Positions 24,226-36,157 of a DNA stretch of 64,000 nt are shown piece by piece; the first letter of the stretch is position 1; each line of letters begins with the position of its first letter. The position numbers were made by a program, and so were the translations under genes. The stretch lies in NCBI GenBank assembly GCA_963920635.1, contig OY987303.1:18144175-18208174 (forward strand), written 5' to 3'. This stretch comes from Pseudeuparius sepicola (Eukaryota; Arthropoda; Insecta; Coleoptera; Anthribidae). The notes beneath the pieces were generated by a model. The model saw nothing but the letters and a program-made list of their open reading frames with translations. It ran no database searches and had not been told where the DNA came from.

Positions 24226-26374
24226 AACACTAAAATTTCTGTTTTATCTAAAGGACCTAATTTCGTATTATCTCCGAACGAAATTCCTAAAGAAAGCATT
24301 ACTACCTCGTCGATTTCAAAGCTACTGGCTACCGCAGCTGACGAAATTAGATTCGAAACAGCCCGCAAACCAAAACGCTCTAAAATTCCAAAACCTAATT
24401 GTCAACAGCCCTAAAAGCACTAAGATTGAATTCCGATATTGTTATTTTGAAGGCGGATAAAGGTAATGCCACCATCTTTATGAACCATCGAGTGAACCAT
24501 CAAGATTACAACACCAAAGTGGATTCTATCCTTAACACTGACACCTACAAACCAAACACCAAAAATCCTACCTCTTCACTTGAACGCCGCGTAACACTCC
24601 TAATTAAAAACTCATCCATTCCCGACAGTGAGAAAAAATCCCTTATTCCCCGCGAATCCCAAATCCCTCGTTTCTACGGTCTTCTCTTCGGTCTTCCTAA
24701 AATCCATAAAAATGGCATTCCTTTACGACCTATAGCTAGCACTATTAATTCTCCAACATACAAACTCTCTATATCTAGATCTATTAAGGAAATACCGACA
24801 GCTTCATAAAGAATTCGCTTCATTGTGTGGAAAAATTAAAGGGTTTTAAACTAGAATCGACAGATATACTTATCAGTTTTGATGTAGAATCTTTGTTTAC
24901 GATTGTTCCTATTGTACGGATACTTTAACAATACCAAACGACTTTTTTATTTCTCATAGTATTTCCACGGATATCCTAGAACTTATTGAATTTTGCCTTA
25001 AGGCCACATATTTCATTTTTAATAATCGACAAACTTCTGGTGCTGATATGGGTTCTTCCTTGTCTCCCGTGATAGTCCACATATTTATCAGTGACTCTAG
25101 AAATAGTCACTGTATTTATGGAATCATTTGAACAACAAGCTCTTGAATCCGCAGAACTAAAACCAAAATGTTGGTTTAGATATTATGTGAATTATACTTT
25201 TGTAATTTGGCCTCACAGGAAGGATAGCCTTTACGCTTTCCTTCATCACCTTAACTCCCTGCACGAAAATGTTAAGTTTACCACGGAGGTGGAAAAAGAC
25301 GGTTTTCTTTCTTTCCTGGATATGTTGGTCTCACGGAAGATCGATGGTTGTCTAGGACGCTCGGTCTACCGGAAACCAACATATAGGTACCTTAATGGTT
25401 TCTCCCAGAGACTCTTTAAAGTAAGGGGACCCAGCATTATACTTTCCAAAGTGAGGCCTATTCTTTCATCATTCTAATGGTATCAGTGTTGCCAAGTATG
25501 CCATTTTATTGGAGAATCTATGAATGAATCTATACTTTGATTGTTAGTAAAGATTAATAATGTTTTCCATGATTTCTAAAAATTAGACTCGACAATGTTG
25601 TGTCTACAAGTGAAGAATATGGCAACTGTCAAATGAAACAAATTTATTATGACCGCATTACTTTTAATTGACACACCTGGAGTGTCTGGAAGTTAGAAAA
25701 CTTAAAAATTGTGAATTATGATGGGAAATATTTTGCCTCCTTTGGAATCTATGGCACTGGCATGTCACATAAAACCTGGTGGCAGTTGGACACTGACATA
25801 TATCATAACCTTTTACCAGCCCCCTTGTGGTCTCCTTGGAGTCTACAGAAAACAAACTTCCCCTCAAGGCTACACTTTTCCTATGCGATAGACTGCGACA
25901 TGCTGGGTCACCTTATTTTAAAGAGTCCCTAGTTTCTCCCATCACCACCCATCCCAAAACAATCCGTTATTAATTCCTTAGTTTATCGTTTATGCGATCC
26001 TGATAATCTTGATAAAGAACTATATCATCTTACTAATGTTTTTTCTACTTGCCAACAATAATTATTGTTCTTATCATAGTATCCAGCGCTCTATTAAAAA
26101 ATTTACTAACCACAACAATAATATTGTATACTAACAGACGCGTAAATAACCCGTCGACCATTATGGCTTTCCTTCCTTATATCCATAACATAAACGATGG
26201 CATTTCCAAAACTCGAAATCGACATAACATACTAACAAGATTTTTCACGCTCCCTAAATTATTCCAATATTACCGGCCGATTAAGGATAATAAAGCCATC
26301 GAGTATGAGTATAGTTGTTGGCGTGCGTTTTTCTCAAGTACGCGGCAGAACCAATCACCCTACATATCATATCA
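24226..26374 (+). pseudogene. Penelope-like element, degraded reverse transcriptase
   Basis: Broken frames spell Penelope-like RT motifs in order: LKALRLNSDIVILKADKGNA (about 24411-24470), LPKIHKNGIPLRPIAS (about 24695-24742), ISFDVESLFT (near 24874), RYYVNYTFVIWP (25176-25211), FTTEVEKDGFLSFLD (about 25280-25321) and VYRKPT. The RT active site, usually Y-V-D-D, reads Y-V-N-Y, so both catalytic aspartates are lost. At least four frames are needed, with stops between. Further 3' an open stretch, PYIHNINDGISKT to LFQYYRPIKDN (26178-26293), matches the usual linker, but the Cys-rich GIY-YIG endonuclease that should follow is not visible. The element lies between copies A and B of the ~560-bp repeat. 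The tail near 26460-26540 (cctgatgatgtcccg) may be its 3' UTR. Confidence 0.88.
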
Positions 26375-26539
26375 TTAATTTTCCCGCGTTTTCGCCGGTT
26401 CCATCCATTTCCATGTTCTTATAAATACCATCACAGGTAATAGAACAATCAGTCTCAGTGTGATCGTCGGGCCCTGATGATGTCCCGTGCAATCTAGGAC
26501 GAGCGCTTGGAACGAGAAGTTTCGCTGACGCAGGATCCA

Positions 26540-27015
26540 TCCATCCGTTATAGTGTAGATAGCTTTTTTATTTCCAAGGGATAAAAAACGATAAAAAGTG
26601 GTCTACTTGTAAGGTAGCTTTATCGTTTTTCCATACAATACGGTCGAGTGCGGTCTTATGCTACCTGACGTAGAATGATCTTGAGTAAGAATACTGAGAT
26701 AATGGCTTTAACTTCATTGGATATGTATCAATCTTAAGGTCTTATAGACAAGTTTGATAATAATTTTATTAATAATGATTAAAAGTAACTGTTCATATAG
26801 GTAGTGACAAATTAAACTTACTTTATGGAAGTGATTGTTTATTTGCTACATGCAATCAACTGATTTAACAACCATCCAACCGGGGCCCACGGACCAACCA
26901 ATAGACTATTTGAATAAAACATTGAACATTGAACTCTTCCAGTAATTAATATGCGGGCTGCCTTTAAAATATTAAATGATAATATGTCTAGGTATACTTT
27001 TGTTTTAGTAAAACA
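26540..27015. other. Intron 1 between retroelement and repeat copy B
   Basis: 26725-26765 and 26938-27000 match 28545-28620 (taaaggtcttatag..caagtttgataat, then tccagtaatta...taaatgataata). These therefore look like spacer parts of the same ~560-bp repeat unit. Confidence 0.55.
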
Positions 27016-27276
27016 GTAAAAATTTAATTGTGTGGTGGAAAATGTTATTCAGGTTTCCAACTATAGTTTCGCGAAGCTATTGTTACATTATTTTATTACA
27101 AATCCCAGCTCGCAGCGAATTTCTATTTTCCAGCTCACCTGCTGGGAATAAATGTCCACAGCTGCACTTCGATGTCAAGGACAGAAATTCTTTTGGGCTT
27201 TTGTCCCAATTCACTAAAAAAATAACCGAAATAAAAAATGTCGTCACATTTAAAGATGGTGTCTCGAAGGCAATAG
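27016..27276. repeat. ~560-bp repeat, copy B, 5' part
   Basis: This part matches copies A and C through the gaataaatgtcc and gatgtcaagg blocks, then stops at a hAT insertion and resumes at 28353. Confidence 0.85.
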
Positions 27277-28352
27277 AGAAGTAAATAAAACAACAAAAAT
27301 ATACTTACATGAAATTTAATATCTATATATTCATCCGAAAAACTACGACATATTTATAAAGTTCTTAACTTTAAATGAAATGGATAAATTAATTTCGTTC
27401 CTCTGCGCTAAATCTAAAACCATTAAAGAAGAAATCTTCGGCTTTTTCTTTTAAATATATCCACTACTTCATCTGCATGAATTTCTGTTCCATAGTGAAT
27501 GTTCATTAACCATTAAGTCTGTTTTCACTTGTAGTGTTTCGTAAATAGTTTTTCAGTCTCCTTAGGCTCGAGAAAGACCTTTTTGGGGTAGCAGTGGATA
27601 CAGGAATGGTAGCCAAGATTTGTAGTAATGTGTAAATATTAGGATAAAGGTTTTTATCGCACATATCTAGGCATTCCAAACTAGATTTCGGGGTAGGCAG
27701 TCTTCTTATCAGCATGCAAGGTAGCTGAAGCTTTGATAGCTAAATCCAAATTTGTTTCTTTATTAGAAACCCCTTGACCTTGACTACACCACTTTTTACA
27801 GTAGTCCATACCTTTAAGTTTATCACCCTTCCTTTTTTTCCCCTCCATTTTTCGACAGTAATAATGATTCACGTATCTATCCTTAACAAGGTCATCGAAT
27901 AACAGCGCACTAAAATTACTCACTTACACGGTACACTTAATTCTCTTCACTATTCGTTCACCACTTTTCACTTTTATTCGCTTCGAGTTCGCAAGGAACA
28001 ATACTGCCGTAAGCGCGGTCACGCGCCGCGGCGCCGCTTATATAGCAGCCCAGTAGCCGTCCAGAAACTTCCACGAACTTCCACAAAGTTCCGCTCATTT
28101 CGACCGAGGGGCGTGGCGAATAATCGAGAAACAACGCAAAGTGTCCCTACAATACAAAATAGTTCGGCTGCAACTGCGTCTGCCTCTCGTCAAAAGATGG
28201 CGCTAAGCGCTACTATTACTACATATATTCAAACGTAATAATAATTTAACTCTTCACTCCTCGTATTTTTTCGGTATAATATTAGGTAATATTTTGCTTA
28301 TTTCGGGGGGTTTGAACCCCCGAAACCCCCCCCCCCCTGGGCTACGCCCGTG
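27277..28352 (-). mobile_element. hAT element, second copy, left end truncated
   Basis: This copy is nearly identical to 17694-18718 from 'gagaagta(g/a)ataaaacaac' to the right tip GGCTACGCCCGTG, but lacks the left TIR. It has its own small indels: an insertion of about 50 bp after 27910 and a shorter G-run. It interrupts repeat copy B. No clean 8-bp TSD survives because the left end is gone. Confidence 0.88.
27406..27923 (-). pseudogene. Internally deleted hAT transposase, copy 2
   Basis: The same two pieces are present as in the first copy: the GKKRKGDKLKGMDYCKKWCS N-terminal region and the C-terminal dimerisation core ATIPVSTATPKRSFSSLR. The family E before R is K here, and the reading frame breaks after RLNG because seven bases are missing near 27508. 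It shares the first copy's internal deletion and has no catalytic domain. Confidence 0.83.
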
Positions 28353-28545
28353 CAAGCGGCGACCCCCCTCTAAAAAAGCGATATAAAAACTAATAAAACT
28401 TTAATCGATATAACGGCCCCTCGCCTGAGGCCTCTGGTATAAAAAAATACAAGCGAAACGGTTTCAGCCACATCTCTTATTTTTCTATGCAATGCCCTCA
28501 TTACCTAAAGAGGGAGTTTCGAGATAGTAATTCATGTTAAAGTCT
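28353..28545. repeat. ~560-bp repeat, copy B, 3' part
   Basis: The match to copies A, C and D continues here: aaaaactaataaaacttt, cggcccctcgcct, gcgaaacggtttcagcc, then tttcgagatagtaat. Confidence 0.85.
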
Positions 28546-28619
28546 TATAGGCAAGTTTGATAATCATCCAGTAATTAACAAACCCCCTCCCTATAAAATA
28601 ATAAATGATAATAGGTATA

Positions 28620-29148
28620 GGTAAAATATAAATGAACTCACTTGGAACACAGTGATATACGGGGCGCGATTTATTTCATAGCATTTAACACGCTCTGCTA
28701 CTGGTAAAAATACCAGACTTATCGGCAGAAATCACCCGTATAAAATTCAAAGGTTTTTATGCGGTCGACGTCGACCTAGTCAAGGAGGCAGCCAATAAGA
28801 AAGCGAGCGCAGCGATTTATTGGTCGGCGTTTCGGAAATCCGCATGGAGCAGGTGTCGACGTGGGCCAGTTAGGCCAGTATAACCAGTGCCGTGCACGGA
28901 AATAAGGATTCCGCTTTATTTTACGGATTTTGGTTTTGTGTATATAGATTTTTGTGTGGTGTCGTTTTGTGTGTAACAAAATTATTGGTTTGAATTATTT
29001 CAAAGTTTATTTTATTCTTTTTAGAGCGTTTAAATAAAATTTGTATAACATTATTAAGGGGCGCGTGCCGCCTGTGACTAGGTCTTGTTGTACAAAGCAA
29101 ACGCCGCCCAAGCGTTTTAATGCTGTTCCAAGTGAGTTCATTTATACC
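28620..29148. mobile_element. 0.5-kb TIR element, ATAAATGAACTCACTTGGAA
   Basis: Left end ggtaaaatataaatgaactc...ttggaaca and right end tgttccaagtgagttcattt...atacc are inverted repeats. The interior is GC-rich in the middle and contains a 14-bp perfect palindrome GGTCGACGTCGACC at 28763-28776. It separates repeat copies B and C. Two internally deleted relatives are at 51368-51525 and 62788-62912. Confidence 0.88.
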
Positions 29149-29172
29149 ATACATTTGTTTTATTATATGCAG

Positions 29173-29705
29173 TAAAAATCTAATTTCGGTGCGGAAAGTA
29201 TGCTCTTTGGGTTTCTAACGACAGTTGCGAAGCTATTTGTTAGGTAAATTCTTTAGATCAAAAATTACAGTTCAAAGCGAATTTCTATTTTGCAGCTCAC
29301 CTGATGAGAATAAATGTCCGTTAGCTGCAGTTCTGACAGGTATGAAAAACAGACAACAGCCATACTTTTAAGGTCTGCATTCCAATTCCCCAAAAAGTCT
29401 CTGAAATAAAAAATGTCAGCGCATTTAAACCCGGGATGGCCTGTCAAAGGTACGCGGCGCGCTCCTCTAAAAAAGCGATATAAAAACGAATAAAAACTTC
29501 TCGATATATCGTCGTTCTACGCCGACAGGAAAAAATTTAAGCGAAACGGTTTCAACCTGACAAATTGCTATTTCAAAATTAAAATTTGCCAGTCACATGT
29601 CTCTTATCCCTCTTATAGTTAACGCCTTTTTCTACCAGTCCGGAAACGACAATGCATTATCTAACTAAAAGGAGAATTTCGAGGTGGTAATAGCCTTTAG
29701 TTAAA
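29173..29705. repeat. ~560-bp repeat, copy C
   Basis: This is the least interrupted copy: cgaatttctattttgcagct at 29279, gagaataaatgtcc, taaaaaagcgatataaaaac at 29467, and tcgaggtggtaatagcctttag at the end. Without the hAT and TIR insertions, the distance from copy B is about 560 bp, indicating an original tandem arrangement. Confidence 0.88.
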
Positions 29706-31159
29706 TTATAAATATTTTAAGTGCCCTAATTTTAACCACAGGCAACCGCAACAACCTTTTCCTAATATATTTTTTTCGGATACCCATCTTTTTTAAAATT
29801 TTAATGTTTTTTTTGTTACCTGCCACTGGAGGATAAATAGAAACTCTGGGTTGACTAACTAATAACATACATAATAATAAAAAGCACAACCAGTGGGAAC
29901 GAATTAAATTATTAAATTCCTGTTAAATATTTCAAAATAATAACATTTGAGACCTGAGGTAATTTAAATGAGAAAGAAAACTGTCGCACTTTTGACTTAT
30001 CAAAAATATCAGCGTTGTTATCTTTCAACTAATCAACTGTCGTAGTTTCCGCAAGACTCCATAGTTGCAAAAACTTTCGACAATATTGTGCTGTAAAGTC
30101 AACTAAGCCAGATTAACTTGCACCACTTACAACAATAAGATTAGGTCGTTGTCTGTCGCGATCGGGAAAATATCCATTTTCTCGAAGCGCCTGTCACACA
30201 AAAATCGATCTGTATAATACTAAATGACATTTTTGAGATTTTCACTTTTTCGCATTTCTTGGGTCTAGTTACGGAATATTTTTGGATAAAAACACAAAAC
30301 TATTCAATTGCGCATTATTTCCCCAAAATTTGTGATGTGTCATCCCAGTGTAGATATCTGACAAAATGGACGTTTTCAGCGGTAAAAACGTAGTAAAGTT
30401 AATTACTATTCCAATAGTTTTTATACCTAATTTACGTTGTAAAGATAGTTACAATTTTGGGTTTCCATTAGTTCAACTGTTAAAACATTGTAACGCTACT
30501 TACAATTTTCTGCCTGTAAAAATCACAAGTTTTTTAAAGGTACCTAATGGCATTTACAATAATCTTACACGAAGTTTTATCGAAACACGATACGTTTACA
30601 ATGGGAAAGTGAATACTTATTTTGGACTAAAAGAAGGAAATTGTTCTATTTTTACCTATTTTATAATTTACTGCAGCCATTTAATTTTTTGATGTATATG
30701 TTAGATCAAACGAATATTATCTATTTTATGAAAGCCAAAGATTCTAAGATATTACAATGTTTTTGCACGGAAATTGTTTAAAATCAAATACCTGCATTGC
30801 AACTTCCAATATTTAAAATTGTACCATGGAAAAACATTGTAAAGGGCTGTGCAATGTTTTTACCGTAAAATTGATGAAAATTTTGGAATTGCAAGTACAA
30901 AAAAAGATAGAAAAACTCGCTTGTTTGAAAAAGTAACTACAGTAGGTAATACCCGCTCATCTAAAAGCCTTCTATGGAAAAGAGTACAAAAAAATAAAAA
31001 TATATTAGCATATTTAATAGCCAAAATTTTCAAACCTCTCTCCTTAAAACTAGACTTTTGTCAGTTACAACGTTTTTCTATGAGTGTCGCGATATGTAGG
31101 TACTACTTACAACCCTTTTCGTCCAATTAATAAAAAGGGTTGGTTTTGCTCCCACAATA
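29706..31159. other. Intron 1; many GTTACAA/TTGTAAC-type motifs
   Basis: No gene is seen. From about 30430 to 31110 short motifs of the type ttacaa or ttgtaa recur (for example 30437, 30488, 30554, 30595, 30755, 31065, 31105), more than neighbouring stretches suggest. A 108-codon ORF at 30366-30692 has no recognisable domain and is rich in AT-coded residues. Confidence 0.4.
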
Positions 31160-31353
31160 ATATGCCTGCGGAAAATGGTATTATATTTCTGACTATAATT
31201 TTGGGAGGCATTGTTACATTCTTTGGCGTAATAATTGCAGTCCACACGAATTTCTGTTTTGCAGCTCGGCAAGTGAGAATAAATGTCCCCAGCTGCAGTT
31301 CCGACACTTTAACGATGTCAAGGGCGGCAATTCCCCTGGAAATTGTTCTACAA
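31160..31353. repeat. ~560-bp repeat, copy D, 5' part
   Basis: The repeat is recognisable by gcagctcggcaagtgagaat and gatgtcaagggcggcaattc. It is interrupted at ttctacaa by the hAT-like element and resumes at 32270. Confidence 0.82.
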
Positions 31354-32269
31354 CAGAGGCGTATTTAAGGGGGTCTGGACCCCCCTCCCCAGAGAACCAC
31401 CAAAAAAATTCCGTGATCCGGTGGTTTGGAATTTTTTCAGTACATCTGGCAAAGAAGTCAAAATATATCATTGCACAGAGAGACTGAAGAATAGGAAAAA
31501 CAGGGACCATCGTTTTCGGCCCTACTGCGCAACCCCGTAGCACACCAGAATAGAGAATACACATAGGTACATTAGATTCCCATCTTCTTCTATTATTACA
31601 CTAATAGGTATATGTGTAAGTTTTCCTAAACTTTCGTCTTTGCTTGATTTAGCCATATTGATTTATCGTTTATAGATGTTTGTCAGTCAACTCAGAAAAT
31701 GGATGATGTTTGTGAAAAATTTGCGTGAGATAAAAGCGAAAACTGACAAAACAAAGTTACAACGTAAGTTCACTCTACAATTACAATGTTACACACTTTC
31801 AAATAGCCAAAAATGTAGAAGTGTAATAAGAACATTAGTGCTAGCTCTGGAAGAAAGTACCTAAACAAACTGTGTGAAGTGAAAATGAAAGCCACAAATG
31901 CCTGCCTGTAAATTAGTACTGTGCTCAGTGCTGTGATTCCAGAAAATGTGATGTTAATATGAAAATTATTGTCGTAAATGTCTAAATAAATATTAAAAAG
32001 TGAAACCTCACTGATCTTAAGAATTACATATCATAAGGCGATTGAATTCGCAAAATAGTTGTATCAACGAACAGTCTTTAACAGATTCTGTCAGTTCCAA
32101 CCAGAACCCATTTAAAAATTTATGTTCTATATAGTAAACATATTTTATGTATTTTGCTGGTTTTTGTACGGTTAAAAAACGTTCCTTTTTAAAATTTTGT
32201 TTATTTTAGAAAAATATTTTTGTTACTATATTAATACATAAATTAAATTAAAACGTAAATACGCCACTA
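31354..32269. mobile_element. hAT-like non-autonomous element, 8-bp TSD
   Basis: Tips are CAGAGGCGTATTTA and TAAATACGCCACTA (inverted match 12 of 14). The target duplication TTCTACAA is exact at 31346-31353 and 32270-32277. Joining the flanks restores the order of the host repeat, as expected of a real insertion. No transposase domain is visible. Confidence 0.9.
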
Positions 32270-32640
32270 TTCTACAATTGCCTAAAAAAGGCCCTTAAAT
32301 AAAAAATGTCAGAGCACAAAAATGTGGTTGCTTCTGGGGCATTCCTATTTTGAAGTATTCTGATGAGAGTGGGAATTATATTATTATTATATTAAAAATT
32401 AATTACTATTATATTAAACCCACTAATAAAACTTTTCGATATATACAGTCCTTTTGCTATGCAAGGCCGCCAGTAAAAAATTTAGAAAAAACGGAAGCAG
32501 CCAGACAAATAGCCCTTTAAAAATTAATACAATCTATACACGTCCCTTATATAACGGCTTTTTCTGCCTGTCTCGGAACTCCGAACGACAATTGCCTGAT
32601 TACTCAAAGATGGATTTTCAAGATGGTAATAACATTTAAC
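32270..32640. repeat. ~560-bp repeat, copy D, 3' part
   Basis: This part continues with ttaaataaaaaatgtcagag, then cactaataaaacttttcgat, gcagccagacaaat, cttatataacggctttttct and tcaagatggtaata. A 70-bp stretch at 32322-32390, absent from other copies, matches 11466-11535. Confidence 0.8.
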
Positions 32641-32954
32641 TTTAAAGAAGGTAGGTATCTATTAATCTATCCAAAGTACTCAAAATATCTGGGCTTCTTT
32701 TTGATAGACAAAATCGGTAGCGGATGCAATCGATAGCACTTCCGGGAGGCCTTCCTTTGTCATAATGAAAATTGCGGTCTATGGCCACCTACGAAAACTA
32801 TGACCAAAAATCGGAAAAGTTTTAAACCGCGGAACTTTTCTATTTTTTGACATATACGGTAAAAAGTTTTACATAAAAATTATTTACACGAATCGACCGA
32901 ATCGTCGAAGAAATTCAAAAATTTTAAACAGCTGTTATCATTTTTATTTATATA

Positions 32955-33687
32955 CAGTGTGTCCGCGGATGGAGTCCCCAAGAATACGAATAGACCAAAA
33001 ATTTCATTTTTCGACAAAAAGTCATTCTTGATAAAAGTTTCTGCTTCTCGAAAAAATACGGTCCACGAAGAGAATTTTCAATTTTTTTTTATACAGGGTG
33101 CCCAAAAACATGAAATACCATCAAGAATAAACCTTTATTTTTAAAAATATCAAAACCTTTTACTTAGAAAAGTAGTTTAGAATTAAAAGATGTGTGCGAT
33201 TGTCACTTTTAAAACAAATCAGCCAACTTCGATTTTTTTGATTGCCAAGTGTGGAACTCCTTTGTTTTTAAAAATATCAAAAACATTTATTTAGAAAAGT
33301 TGTTTAGAATTAAAAGACGTGTCCGATTGTAACTTTTCAAGCAAATCGGCCGAGATTGATTTAAATAGGTAAAAAAAAACAAAAAAATCAAAGTCATCCG
33401 AATTGCTTGAAAATTTACAATCTGACACGTCTTTTAATTCTAAACAACTTTTCTAAGTAAAAGTGTTTGATGTTTTTGAAAATAAATGTACCTAGTTTAT
33501 TCTTGATGGTATTTAATGTTTTTGTATTTTTTGGGCACCCTGTATAAAAAAATCCAAAATTCTCTCCGCAGACCATATTTTTTCGAGAATCAGAAACTTT
33601 TATCAAGAATGATTTTTTGTCGGAAAATGAAGTTTTTTTTGTTGTTTTTTTTTTGTCCCCTTGAGGACTCCATCCACGGACACACTG
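32955..33687. mobile_element. CAGTGTGTCCGCGGATGGAG foldback element
   Basis: Tips read TA-cagtgtgtccgcggatggag and its complement (ccatccacggacacactg-TA). Inside are secondary tips tacagggtgcccaaaaa and its complement (about 33093 and 33530), showing nested or layered TIRs. It is related to 48350-48789. Confidence 0.9.
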
Positions 33688-34019
33688 TAGGTTTGTTTAT
33701 GTTTATTTTATATTGGGGTAGTTAGTACAGTACCTAAGAATTTTTTTTCCATGTTGGTAAGGGCTAAACAAATAATTTCACTGCCCAGTGCATCAGATAG
33801 TTCATGACAATAAATGCTTAATTTGCAACGAACTTTATCGTCATCATTTCGATAGTATAACATCTTTCCCATTAAAGGGCAGCTTGTTTAGTGCAGTTAT
33901 TGCATCACCAACGATACTGAATATTAAAATAATGCAAATTAATCTACTGCAGACTCTTTAACAAAAATATTATTCTGGCCAAACAGAATACTTTCCCCCT
34001 TCAACAATTTTCTAAAGTA

Positions 34020-34438
34020 CAGTGTGTCCCGCCTTTCGTGTTAACACCCCTAAAGATGTAAGTAGGCTGCGTGAATTCAACTGGGCAGATAGATATGTCC
34101 CTGAAAGTCATCGCTTGGCAAGTATTGGCATTCAAAATGCCAACTCAAAATGCTGAATTTTTTGAAGCTGTATATTATTTGTCAAATTTGGTATATGGGG
34201 GTTTTGGTGCATCCTGATTAACGCTGTGGTGTAAGATTTTTAAATAAATCATTACTTATATAGTGTTTCGAAAAACGCACCCCTTTAAAAAATCGCAGTA
34301 GGCCAGGCTTTCGCGGCAATGCCAACAATAGGTAGGTACTTCACAAATATTACATATCTATAAAAAAAATTGCCTCGTTCAGTTCCCGCACCCTACTTAG
34401 ATCTTTAGGGGCGTTAACACTAAAAACGGGACACGCTG
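34020..34438. mobile_element. CAGTGTGTCCCGCC TIR element
   Basis: Tips read TA-cagtgtgtcccgcctttcgt and acgggacacgctg-TA. The inner arms share gttaacacccctaaagat and its complement with one difference. Confidence 0.85.
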
Positions 34439-35684
34439 TATGTTGTAGGTACAATATTATTGATATTCGCGCAGTTCCCAAACAGAGAAATATACTCTCT
34501 TTTTTAATTCGGTTTTAAACTTCTTGTTCGCTATATTTAGAGGGTTTTAAGCAAGATCCTGATTGCTGATTCCATAGCTGGGAAATTTTACTTCCAAATT
34601 ATGAATTTGCCTTTTCGTAACTTTATTTTCATTTTCGTTTATCGGGCAATACAAATTGCGCCAAGTTTTGGGTTCTTCGCTCACGTTTTTAATAAACCCC
34701 GATTTTAATCTACATTCACGGAGGAAATTGCATCACGCTTTACTTATAAAACTCCGGTTACATAGCAAATTTTTAAATTAAGTTGTTTGTTTTAATTTAG
34801 TTTGTTGTTAGGCGATGATGCTATAGACTTCTAGGAAAATTGCAATTATGCCCTAGGTTACCCGGAGGCTACTTTAGAAACTAGATATTTATGCGTTAGA
34901 AATTTAATAAGGAGATATCGCAAAAGTACAATAAGTGTTGCTTATCACTCAACACACAGCGCAGAGGCACACATTCGTGGCAGATAGATTCTTGTGTTAC
35001 AATCGCTACGACTTGAACACTCCTTTATACAACTACAATTAGTGGAATACTAAAAGGTATTCAGCTTTTTAAATTTTAAGGTTTCCCCGAAACTGCATAA
35101 CTGCATAACAGAACACAAACGAACTTTTCAATTGAAACTTCAGCGGTAATATAATAATATATTCAAAGAAATCGCACTCCTCGTTTCGAATTAAAAATTC
35201 ATAGGACGATTAAGTTTCCATTGATCCGGAAAAACTTATTGGCGAACTGGCTTGCCGGTTAGCATAAATAAATGGTTCGGATTTCGCCTTTTCCGAAGGG
35301 GGGGAGGTTAAATTCGGGCGATCTGCCATTATATTCGGTTTGCCGATATCTACAAAGTTGGGAAAAGGAGTTCGAGTCCTTCGGGACGCGGAAAGATGCT
35401 ATCTCGGCCTGGCCCATTGAAATCTTTTTTCGATTTTCCGGACGCCGCTGAAATTATCTGACCATTGACATCTGCCGTGCCTCGGCCATTGTGAAGGGGG
35501 AAATGGATATAACTGGGGGGGACTACTCGACGGTTCCCAATAGGGTCGGCTATTGCTCGGAAAAACTTGGTTTTCAAAATGACCTCTATTTTAAAAGCTT
35601 TTATTTAACTTGCAATGTATGTATGTATGTATGTATGTAATTTGTTCGGGTGGAATCTTGCAACTCAATTTTGAAGCAGATATC
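34439..35684. other. Intron 1, low-copy sequence with a less AT-rich part
   Basis: 35160-35580 is GC-richer than its surroundings and not repeated in the window; it could be conserved noncoding DNA. A (ATGT)n microsatellite lies at 35615-35639. No splice-supported exon is seen. Confidence 0.45.
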
Positions 35685-36157
35685 TTCAACCGATCGAGCT
35701 GAAATTTTGTACACACGTTTAATTTGGATGACAATGCATGATTATATGTGTGACGTCATTCTAAATCCAACATGGCGGATCACCCAAGATGGCGGACTAG
35801 TTAAATTTCAACCGATCGAGCTGAAATTTTGTACACACGTTTAATTTGGATGACAATGCATGATTATATGTGTGACGTCATTCTAAATCCAACATGGCGG
35901 AACACTCAAGATGGCGGACTAGTTAAATTTCAACCGATCGAGCTGAAATTTTGTACACACGTTTAATTTGGATGACAATGCATGATTATATGTGTGACGT
36001 CATTCTAAATCCAACATGGCGGAACACTCAAGATGGCGGACTAGTTAAATTTCAACCGATCGAGCTGAAATTTTGTACACACGTTTAATTTGGATGACAA
36101 TGCATGATTATATGTGTGACGTCATTCTAAATCCAACATGGCGGAACACCCAAGATG
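35685..36157. repeat. 122-bp tandem repeat, about 3.9 copies
   Basis: The phrase aaccgatcgagctgaaattt recurs at 35688, 35810, 35932 and 36054, an exact 122-bp period with very few differences. Each unit holds a CRE-like TGACGTCA and two ATGGCGG motifs (Pho/YY1-like). The array ends where the sequence passes into the small ORF at 36138. Confidence 0.97.

Noticed and set aside
28763..28776. 14-bp palindrome GGTCGACGTCGACC as a regulatory site
   Set aside because: It lies in the middle of a TIR element and occurs once; no reason to assign function.
30366..30692. 108-codon ORF
   Set aside because: No domain, low-complexity AT-driven composition, no splice support.
35685..36157. CRISPR-like array
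   Set aside because: Units are contiguous 122-bp direct repeats without spacers, in an animal genome.
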